DNA from: JANJWP01 sp049301335
GTDB taxonomy: Bacteria > Patescibacteriota > Gracilibacteria > BD1-5 > UBA2023
NCBI GenBank assembly: GCA_049301335.1
Contig: JBAQKV010000088.1
Coordinates: 1-13,428, forward strand
Length of the DNA: 13,428 bases
Reading direction: 5' to 3'
Positions 7,552 through 12,865 of this stretch are shown one piece after another. The position numbers and the translations under genes were made by a program. The notes beneath the pieces are model-generated. The model had not been told where the DNA came from. It worked only from the letters and a program-made list of their open reading frames with translations, and did not search any database. The stretch's first letter is position 1. Every line of letters starts with the position of its first letter.

Positions 7552-7833
7552 TTACTCGGCGAGGACTTTGTGGTCGTCTACGTGGCGCGGAACGAGAAAC
7601 GGCGAATGCTGCATCGACTCCATGGCCGAAGAAAAGCGTTTGGCGTTCTCGAACGTTGCCGATACGCACGACACGAACAGGTTTCTACACCCGTCGTCGA
7701 AGGCGTTTTCCAACTCCTTCCCGGCTTTCGCCGTGCCGTGCGCGGTGAGTAGGGCGCCGCCCGTGAAACAGTCGGCGTAACTCTTCATGACCCCGTTAAA
7801 CGGGGGCGGAAAAAACGAACTCAAGTCTACCAT
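7552..7833 (-). CDS. Small protein of unknown function
   Basis: 93 residues (MVDLSSFFPPPFNGVMKSY...DDHKVLAE). I do not recognise the family. It looks largely helical, with no signal peptide or clear membrane segment. Pro-rich residues near the start (FFPPPF) and an amphipathic middle (GKELENAFDDG) recall small phasin-like helical proteins, but this is weak. The start is set by a strong Shine-Dalgarno (AAAGGAGG) 5 nt before the ATG at 7833; the much longer open frame continuing upstream is an artefact. A TTGACA promoter lies at 7874-7901. The stop is TAA. Confidence 0.8.
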   Translation of the reverse strand: MVDLSSFFPPPFNGVMKSYADCFTGGALLTAHGTAKAGKELENAFDDGCRNLFVSCVSATFENAKRFSSAMESMQHSPFLVPRHVDDHKVLAE

Positions 7834-7838
7834 GGAAA

Positions 7839-7846
7839 CCTCCTTT
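7839..7846 (-). promoter_or_regulatory. Shine-Dalgarno that fixes the start at 7833
   Basis: Minus strand AAAGGAGG, 5 nt before the ATG. It decides the start, because the same frame stays open for more than 1.5 kb upstream. Confidence 0.85.
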
Positions 7847-7873
7847 GAAACGTGTCGCCTGGCAGGCTCTCGG

Positions 7874-7901
7874 TTTGTACTCGGTATGGCGGGAATGTCA
7901 A
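7874..7901 (-). promoter_or_regulatory. Promoter of the small gene at 7552-7833
   Basis: Minus strand TTGACA (7901-7896), 16-bp spacer beginning TTCCCGC, TACAAA (7879-7874). The -35 region and early spacer resemble those of the small genes at 43-405 and 9153-9593. Confidence 0.65.
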
Positions 7902-7989
7902 ACGGGCCCGTCCATCCTCGGTCCGTGATTTTCCGTTTCCAAAATCCCCGATTCGTATAGGCTTTGTCCGAATTCCAACCCCGCTTTCC

Positions 7990-8994
7990 ATGAAACGAGC
8001 CGTCATCGCGTTCTTCCTTTGCGCCGTCGCCTCTCCGGCTTTCGCGTCGAAAGAGCTCATCGATTCCAAAATCGACGGAAAGTCCGTGAACGTCGTCAAA
8101 GTCACTCTCGACGGGAATACCCGCATCGTCACCCCGTATGCCGAAGACGGCGGCGAAACTTTCGAGAACCTCTTGAAAAAGGCCGGCTCCGATACGGGCA
8201 TCAACGGCGCGTATTTTTGCCCCGAAGATTATAAATGGTGCGGAAAAACCTACACCAACGCCGACCGCGCGTACGAAGGGAAGCAGGATTTCAAATTCGG
8301 CGGCGATTTCTGAGCGAAGGGCTTTTTCGGCTTCGACGGAAGCGATAAACCGCTCTTCGTTCTGGACAACGTCTGGTACGGGAAGGGGATCGACCGAGCC
8401 TACAACGTCGATATGAAGAAAGAACTCAAAAACGGGATATCCAACATTCCCGTACTCCTTCTGGAAGGAAAGAACGTCCTCTCCGAATCGGAATCCGAAA
8501 TCGACGCGAAGATGCGCGCGTCGTCGGCGAAATCGTTCATCTGCTCGAACGAAAAGGGCGACGTCGTGCATTTCGGTACCGTCACGTCCGCCACGATCTA
8601 CGAAATGCCGGAGTTCCTCCGAAAGAATTTCGGGTGCTACCAGGCTATCGGGCTCGACAATGGAGGAAGCATGGGAATGTCGTACGAAGGGCGTACCGTC
8701 AGGAAACCGGGGAGGAAAATCATGGACGCGTTCGCGGTAGTGGAAGTGCCGGACTCCGTAAGGACGGAACGGGCCCTTGTGGAAAAGAAGGTATCGGCAT
8801 ACAACGTCGCGTTCGCCAAGCAGATCCGCCAGATGAAACGGAGCGGAAAATCCGTGACTGAAATTTCGGTTTGGATTGCCGCTACTCGGACCAAAGTTTC
8901 GAAACTCGCGGAGGCCGCGAAAAAGAAGAATCCGGAATCCGCGGACGCGAAGGTTTGGCTCAAAGTGCTCGAATCGCCGGCGTTGAAGAAATAG
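7990..8994 (+). CDS. Secreted phosphodiester glycosidase (NAGPA-like) with in-frame UGA
   Basis: 334 residues when TGA at 8311-8313 (codon 108) is read as an amino acid. It has a signal peptide (MKRAVIAFFLCAVASPAFA). The NAGPA/phosphodiester-glycosidase fold (PF09992) shows as GINGAYFCPEDY near residues 70-80, a middle section, and LDNGGSMGM at residues 222-230 in place of the usual LDGGGSS. A helical, Lys/Ala-rich C-terminus of about 75 residues follows. The frame on both sides of the TGA codes for one domain (FKFGGDF-TGA-AKGFFGFDG), and glycine fits there. The family includes the enzyme uncovering mannose-6-phosphate and wall-teichoic or exopolysaccharide enzymes; the substrate here is unknown. 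No Shine-Dalgarno; a TATAGG at 7956 is the only -10-like site. The stop is TAG, the only one in the window. Confidence 0.88.
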
Positions 8995-9037
8995 TCCCGC
9001 CCGACGCCGTTCGCCGTTCGGTCGGAAATCCGTACGA

Positions 9038-9066
9038 AAAAACCTCCGGAGATGCCGGAGGTTTTT
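9038..9066 (+). terminator. Bidirectional terminator
   Basis: The stem AAAAACCTCCGG / CCGGAGGTTTTT with a five-base loop begins 43 nt after the glycosidase stop. A/T runs on both sides would also let it act for the minus-strand gene at 9153-9593. Confidence 0.88.
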
Positions 9067-9110
9067 GTGATGCCGCGTTTCCACAGCCCGGATAGGGCAT
9101 GGTTGGCGGT

Positions 9111-9131
9111 AAACGGCAACTGTTGCCGTTT
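9111..9131 (-). repeat. Perfect 10-bp inverted repeat, possible terminator
   Basis: AAACGGCAAC and its exact reverse complement are separated by one T. It lies 21 nt after the end of the minus-strand gene at 9153. The T-run is only three bases, so it would be a weak terminator, or a protein-binding palindrome or 3'-stabilising hairpin. Confidence 0.6.
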
Positions 9132-9152
9132 CAGGTATTTCGCGAACCCGGT

Positions 9153-9593
9153 TTACGAGTGCGCACGGCGGTCTTCGCGGATCTGTCCGAGCGCGCGGTC
9201 CGCGAGGAACCGGTTGTCGAAACGGACCGAGAGGACGTGGCCGTCTTCCGAACGGTCGTAGACCAGAAGGGAAGATTTGCGTGCTTCTTCGAATACTGCG
9301 GTAAAGCGTTTTTGCGCGTCTGCGATGCCCGTGAACCAGGAACCCCAGAACGCCTTGATGCCTTCGTCCATAGCTTTCGAGAACGCGATGCCGGTTTTCA
9401 CCGACTTCGCCCATTGTTGCGTCGCGTCACCGGAGCACATCGCGGAGAAGTCCTCCATGTGCTTGATCGTCGCTTTCGCCCGGAACGTCGGGTCGGCGAC
9501 TTTCGCGCCGAATTCCACTACGTCGGCCAGATACCGGTGGTACCCGGGAGCGTGGTGTTTCGCGAACGCCGGAAAGAACAGTCTTGCTACCAT
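9153..9593 (-). CDS. Small helical protein of unknown function
   Basis: 146 residues starting MVARLFFPAF. Mostly amphipathic helices rich in Ala, Lys and Phe (VKTGIAFSKAMDEGIKAFW, then DAQKRFTAVFEEARKSS), then a short strand-like segment (HVLSVRFDNRF). There is no signal peptide or membrane helix. The helical pattern resembles phasin-like proteins, but I cannot assign a family. The start at 9593 is preceded by a purine-rich AAAGGGGAAA rather than a full AGGAGG. A longer frame to 9659 would overlap the -10 and -35 of the promoter at 9632-9659 and is rejected. The stop is TAA. Confidence 0.8.
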   Translation of the reverse strand: MVARLFFPAFAKHHAPGYHRYLADVVEFGAKVADPTFRAKATIKHMEDFSAMCSGDATQQWAKSVKTGIAFSKAMDEGIKAFWGSWFTGIADAQKRFTAVFEEARKSSLLVYDRSEDGHVLSVRFDNRFLADRALGQIREDRRAHS

Positions 9594-9631
9594 GATGGTT
9601 TCCCCTTTCGTTGTCGTGGTGAGCCGAGGCG

Positions 9632-9659
9632 ATAATGTCCCGCGAAGGGGAAATGTCAA
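9632..9659 (-). promoter_or_regulatory. Promoter of the gene at 9153-9593
   Basis: Minus strand TTGACA (9659-9654), 16-bp spacer starting TTTCCC, CATTAT (9637-9632). The stretch GCGCTTGACATTTCCC is almost the same as at the promoter for 43-405. Confidence 0.65.
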
Positions 9660-9696
9660 GCGCGAGATTCCTTTCCTTATGGGATTCCTTCGGTTT

Positions 9697-9724
9697 TTGA
9701 CAATGCGCGCATCGTAGGTATTCT
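9697..9724 (+). promoter_or_regulatory. Promoter of the chemoreceptor-pth operon
   Basis: TTGACA (9697-9702), 16-bp spacer, TATTCT (9719-9724). The expected start near 9731 gives a leader of about 33 nt without a Shine-Dalgarno before the ATG at 9764. Confidence 0.7.
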
Positions 9725-9763
9725 TTTTTCGTAAGGGGTTTATCCGAATACCGACAATCGAAA

Positions 9764-11383
9764 ATGCGACAAGACCAGGTTCCGACTTCTTCCCAAGGGG
9801 GAAATCTCGACGCCATTCCCGCGAACATCGCTTCCAAAATTTCTAACCAACGAGCTCCCGGTCTCGTGGCGAGCATCCTGCAGGCCAAAGGGTTCGCATC
9901 CGTCGCCCGCATTCTGCACGGGCGCAAGGAATTTCTCGACGGAATCCTCCGAAAGGTCCTCTCCGATGCCAACCGGCTTTGTTTCGAACTCGCGGGCGGC
10001 GTGAGCGGCATGCGAGAAGTCCGCCGTTCTTTCGACACGCGGTCGAACGATCTCGCGTCGATAGAGAACGCCCTCGCCCTCGTCAGCCGCGAGTTCCACG
10101 AAGTCGCTGAAAGCGCGCAGGATCCGCTTATTAAAATCGCGCAGGCACAAGCCCAACTGAACGGCTCGATGATCGAAATCGAGGAAATCGAACACCTCAT
10201 CCGTGAACTCGTCGACGGCGTGCTTTCCGTCGGTGGCGAAATGGGGCGCTTCAAAGAAAGTCTCAAACACATCGAAGGGAACTCCGACAAGATCAAGGGG
10301 GTCGCGATGCAGACCAACCTCCTCGCGCTCAACGCCGCCATCGAAGCGGCGCGCGCCGGAGAAGCCGGGCGCGGTTTCGCCGTAGTCGCCGACGAAGTCC
10401 GTAAACTCGCGGCGGAATCGGACAAGCTCGCCAAGGATTCCGAAAAGGTGACCGCGCAGCTCGAAACGGATTTCTCGAAACTCGCGAACAAGACCGCGGC
10501 GCTCGAAGGTTCGGCGTCGGTTTCTTCTGAGAAACTCGGAAAAATCTGCACGATTTTCATAAGCGCGCAACAGGCGTTCGCTTCGGCTCAGGCGAGCATT
10601 TCGCACGTCGCGGAACTTTCCGCCAAGAGCTCCCAGGAACTCGACGCCATCTGCGACGACATCCGCATGCTCGTATCCGGTTTTTCCGATTCGATAAACC
10701 GCCTCTCGTCCGCCGACGCCAATTTCGACAACGTGCTCAGGGTTTTGGAACGCCTCACCGCGAACGCCTACGAATCCGGTATCGAAACCCCCGAAACCGC
10801 GTACCTCAAGAAGGCCGCCGAACTCGGGAAAGAGATGTCCGCCGTATTCGAAAACGCCCTCAAATCCGGTTCGGTCAACGAACGCGACCTCTTTCCGACC
10901 TCGTTCGCGTGGATCAAGGGTACGAACCCCCGGCAGTACGACAGCGCGCTCGCGAATTTCACGGACCGCTCTCTCCGTAATATCATGGAAGGCGCGAAAT
11001 CGTCGGATTCCCGTATCGCGTACGCCATTCCGGCATATGACTACGAATGGATCGATTCGGATTCGAAGCAGCGCCTTTCGGGATACGTTCCCACGCACAT
11101 GGACGCGGTATCGAAACGCCCGACGCTCAATCCGACGACCCCCGAACAGATCGCCGCGAATATGAAGACCTCGCGCAACCGCATGTTCTTTTCGGACCGC
11201 GTAGGCAAAAGCGGGCCGGCGAACTCCACCGGCAAACCGCTCGTGCAGATCTACCTCCGCGACATGGGCAAGGACGGTTGGGTGCCGATGTACGACTTTT
11301 CGTACCCGATCGAAGTCACCGTGGGCGGACGTAAGCGCCGATGGGGCTGCGTACGCATTGGCGTCGCCATGAAATCCGAGTAA
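9764..11383 (+). CDS. Soluble methyl-accepting chemotaxis receptor with C-terminal sensor domain
   Basis: 539 residues with no membrane segment. Long helices flank the conserved receptor tip, QTNLLALNAAIEAARAGEAG from Q183, followed by RGFAVVADEVRKLA, where CheA/CheW normally bind. The C-terminal part (about 345-539) contains GYVPTHM (440-446), NRMFFSDRVG, QIYLRDMG and PIEV...RRWGCVRIG. This matches a Cache/PAS-like sensory domain I know from the C-terminus of proteobacterial receptors (GYLPTHN...NRRIFNDRTG...YRRDMG...GRHWGG). The order coiled coil first, sensor last, suits a cytoplasmic receptor. No cheA, cheW or cheY is in the window, so the output is unknown; type IV pili are a guess. No Shine-Dalgarno; the stop is TAA. 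pth follows after 9 nt. Confidence 0.92.
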   Translation: MRQDQVPTSSQGGNLDAIPANIASKISNQRAPGLVASILQAKGFASVARILHGRKEFLDGILRKVLSDANRLCFELAGGVSGMREVRRSFDTRSNDLASIENALALVSREFHEVAESAQDPLIKIAQAQAQLNGSMIEIEEIEHLIRELVDGVLSVGGEMGRFKESLKHIEGNSDKIKGVAMQTNLLALNAAIEAARAGEAGRGFAVVADEVRKLAAESDKLAKDSEKVTAQLETDFSKLANKTAALEGSASVSSEKLGKICTIFISAQQAFASAQASISHVAELSAKSSQELDAICDDIRMLVSGFSDSINRLSSADANFDNVLRVLERLTANAYESGIETPETAYLKKAAELGKEMSAVFENALKSGSVNERDLFPTSFAWIKGTNPRQYDSALANFTDRSLRNIMEGAKSSDSRIAYAIPAYDYEWIDSDSKQRLSGYVPTHMDAVSKRPTLNPTTPEQIAANMKTSRNRMFFSDRVGKSGPANSTGKPLVQIYLRDMGKDGWVPMYDFSYPIEVTVGGRKRRWGCVRIGVAMKSE

Positions 11384-11392
11384 GATAACGTC

Positions 11393-11932
11393 ATGAAACT
11401 CGTCGTCTGACTCTGAAACCCCGGAAACGAATACCGCCTCACGCGCCACAACGTGGGGTTTTTGGCCGTCGACGCGTTCGCGAAGGCGAACGGGTTTTCG
11501 GATTTCGAAGACGTCCCGAAATTCAAAGGCCTCATGGCCCAAGGGGCGGTGGCCGGCGAAAAGGTCTTCGTTCTCAAGCCGCTCACCTACATGAACCTCT
11601 CGGGCGACGCGGCGGCGCCGTTCGTCACGTTCTACAAGCTCGACCCCAAAGCCGACGTCATCGCGGTTTCCGACGATATCGACATGGATTTTTGAAAGGT
11701 GCGTTTCCGCGAGAAGGGCAGTTCAGGAGGACAGAACGGGCTCAAATCCCTCGCGAACCGCTTTGGAACCGAAGAGTTCGCCCGCGTGAAAATCGGCATC
11801 GGACGCGACCGCCGTTTCGAAACCGCCGATTGGGTGCTTTCGAAATTCAAGCCGGAAGAACTTGAAGAACTCGAAAAGAACGTCCTTATCGAATCGATGG
11901 AAAAGATCGAGGATTGGATTCGGGGAGGATAA
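11393..11932 (+). CDS. pth: Peptidyl-tRNA hydrolase with three UGA codons read as glycine
   Basis: 179 residues. Pth splits peptidyl-tRNA released by stalled ribosomes and is essential in most bacteria. Read with UGA=Gly the protein starts MKLVVGLGNPGNEYRLTRHN, the family N-terminus. The active-site residues are N9, H19 and D94 (in SDDID). The TGA codons are at 11408-11410 (residue 6), 11414-11416 (residue 8) and 11693-11695 (residue 101, before KVRFREKGSSGGQNGL). All three are glycine in the family. There are no other in-frame stops or shifts, and length and C-terminus are normal, so this is not a pseudogene. With a standard code only a five-residue peptide would be made. The ATG lies 9 nt after the chemoreceptor stop, without a Shine-Dalgarno. 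The stop is TAA. Confidence 0.96.
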
Positions 11933-11941
11933 TGGTATAAT
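11914..11941 (+). promoter_or_regulatory. Extended -10 promoter of the lipoprotein gene
   Basis: Perfect TATAAT (11936-11941) preceded by TGG (extended -10), with a weak TTGGAT -35 at 11914-11919 (16-bp spacer). It overlaps the last codons and stop of pth. Confidence 0.7.
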
Positions 11942-11951
11942 TCCGGCGTCT

Positions 11952-11970
11952 CTTTCGAACGAAAGGAGGT
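11952..11970 (+). promoter_or_regulatory. Shine-Dalgarno overlapped by a leader hairpin
   Basis: AAAGGAGGT (11962-11970) lies 4 nt before the ATG at 11975. The short inverted repeat CTTTCG-AA-CGAAAG (11952-11965) shares its 3' arm with the first bases of the site, so it could modulate ribosome access. The hairpin has only a tiny loop and may be weak. Confidence 0.6.
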
Positions 11971-11974
11971 CGTC

Positions 11975-12220
11975 ATGAGACTCGCCCTCGTAATTCCGCT
12001 GCTGTTGGCATTGTCGGGTTGCGTGACGATCGGCACGTATCCTTCGGGATATTATCCGCAAGGATACGCCACGAAAACGCTGATAGGTTACGACGAATGG
12101 GGGCAACCCGTCGAAGCCGTAATCGTCCAGCGTCCCGTGGTCGTGTACTCCGTTCCCGTTTACGGGTACGGTTCCGACCGTCACGAACATCGCCGCCGCG
12201 GACACTCCCACCGGCACTGA
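11975..12220 (+). CDS. Small His-rich lipoprotein, ending in TGA
   Basis: 81 residues. It has a lipoprotein signal peptide with a clear lipobox (LALSGC, Cys at residue 15). A Tyr/Gly/Pro-rich stretch (YPSGYYPQGY) and a valine-rich segment follow. The end is very basic and His-rich (RHEHRRRGHSHRH), which could bind metal or the surface. It is predicted to be membrane-anchored; function unknown. The promoter and Shine-Dalgarno are strong and the start is secure. It ends in TGA at 12218-12220, 35 nt before a perfect terminator. If that TGA were glycine, the frame would run without TAA/TAG through the terminator and then antisense through the whole next gene, to about 12750. A true end here is far more likely. 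Confidence 0.85.
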   Translation: MRLALVIPLLLALSGCVTIGTYPSGYYPQGYATKTLIGYDEWGQPVEAVIVQRPVVVYSVPVYGYGSDRHEHRRRGHSHRH

Positions 12221-12255
12221 CGGACGTCAGGCGAACGGCATCCGCCGAAAAAACG

Positions 12256-12286
12256 AAACCCCCGCAAGAGCGGGGGTTTTTCTTTT
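12256..12286 (+). terminator. Bidirectional terminator between two TGA-ended genes
   Basis: Perfect 10-bp stem AAACCCCCGC / GCGGGGGTTT with an AAGA loop. A T-rich tail follows on the plus strand (TTTTTCTTTTT), and on the minus strand TTTCGTTTTTT. It lies between the convergent genes ending at 12220 and 12296. Confidence 0.93.
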
Positions 12287-12295
12287 TCTCGCCGT

Positions 12296-12709
12296 TCAGG
12301 AATCGCGGGGATCCGGAACGAGCGAACTTTCGAGCCTCGTCGAGACGAGCATCTTGAGGAACTGCCAAGCGACGAAGAGCGCGCCGGTGAGGAGCCAAGG
12401 CAACCATGCGACGGCGGCGGAAAGTGCGAAAACCGACGTAGCCGCCGTTTCGAAACCGCGGATTTTCAGCCGGGCGTCGAGCACGTACCCGATTGCCGAA
12501 ACGCCGATGGCGCCGGCCACGAGGCCGTACCAGATGGGAATCTCCGGGCAGACGACGTACGCGAGGGCGAGCGTCGGCGGAACCAGATATCCCCAACGGG
12601 CGTTCTTATCGCCTTCCGTCGCGGACGTTCCCACCGCCAAGAAGACCAAGGCGATGGCGAGCATCCACGAAGCGAAAAGCAGTTGTATCCACCAGGTGGC
12701 GGTTTGCAT
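12296..12709 (-). CDS. Small four-helix membrane protein, ending in TGA
   Basis: 137 residues with four hydrophobic segments: about 5-28, 40-55, 58-75 and 88-118. The loops are short and charged. I do not recognise the family. The start at 12709 is fixed by AGGAGG (12718-12723) 8 nt upstream and a TTGACA promoter at 12748-12775. It ends in TGA (12298-12296), followed 16 nt later by the terminator it shares with the lipoprotein gene. Read as glycine, this TGA would extend the frame through the hairpin and antisense across the lipoprotein gene and into pth with no TAA or TAG, which is implausible. Confidence 0.85.
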   Translation of the reverse strand: MQTATWWIQLLFASWMLAIALVFLAVGTSATEGDKNARWGYLVPPTLALAYVVCPEIPIWYGLVAGAIGVSAIGYVLDARLKIRGFETAATSVFALSAAVAWLPWLLTGALFVAWQFLKMLVSTRLESSLVPDPRDS

Positions 12710-12717
12710 GTTCGGTA

Positions 12718-12723
12718 CCTCCT
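12718..12723 (-). promoter_or_regulatory. Shine-Dalgarno of the four-helix membrane protein
   Basis: Minus strand AGGAGG, 8 nt before the ATG at 12709. Confidence 0.8.
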
Positions 12724-12747
12724 ATTTTCAGTAATTCGAACGGGGTG

Positions 12748-12775
12748 AACATAATGAACGGCAGTAGATTGTCAA
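12748..12775 (-). promoter_or_regulatory. Promoter of the four-helix membrane protein
   Basis: Minus strand TTGACA (12775-12770), 16-bp spacer, TATGTT (12753-12748). It is divergent from the U32 gene. Confidence 0.65.
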
Positions 12776-12814
12776 TACGTGTGGCGCCCTCTTTTAAAAA
12801 CGGTTCCTCGCGAT

Positions 12815-12842
12815 TTTCGATTTCCGAACTTTCGAATATACT
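12815..12842 (+). promoter_or_regulatory. Possible promoter of the U32 peptidase gene
   Basis: TATACT (12837-12842) is a good -10. TTTCGA (12815-12820), 16 bp upstream, is a weak -35. The leader would be about 17 nt with no Shine-Dalgarno. Confidence 0.45.
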
Positions 12843-12865
12843 CGGGCATTCCCTTATTTTTCCCC

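Noticed and set aside
5344..7669. Very long open frames overlapping aspS on both strands (5344-6921 plus, 5702-7669 minus)
   Set aside because: Low-complexity Arg- or Val/Glu-rich translations typical of out-of-frame reading in GC-rich DNA; aspS fills the region.
7852..7989. Upstream extension of the glycosidase gene to 7852
   Set aside because: It would bury the signal peptide starting at 7990 and overlap the divergent promoter.
7552..9414. A 620-codon minus-strand frame
   Set aside because: Only its last 93 codons form the real gene, fixed by a Shine-Dalgarno and promoter; the rest is antisense to the glycosidase.
11408..11416. UGA as tryptophan (code 4) or selenocysteine
   Set aside because: The positions are glycine in the family, not Trp or Cys; TGG is used for Trp throughout; no selenocysteine hairpin is apparent after the codons.
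9740..11542. Long minus-strand frames opposite the chemoreceptor gene (including 9427-10560)
   Set aside because: Antisense shadow of a strongly conserved receptor domain; no start signals.
11393..11932. pth as a pseudogene with nonsense mutations
   Set aside because: All three stops are TGA and all fall on conserved glycines; catalytic residues, length and frame are intact. Random decay would not give this.
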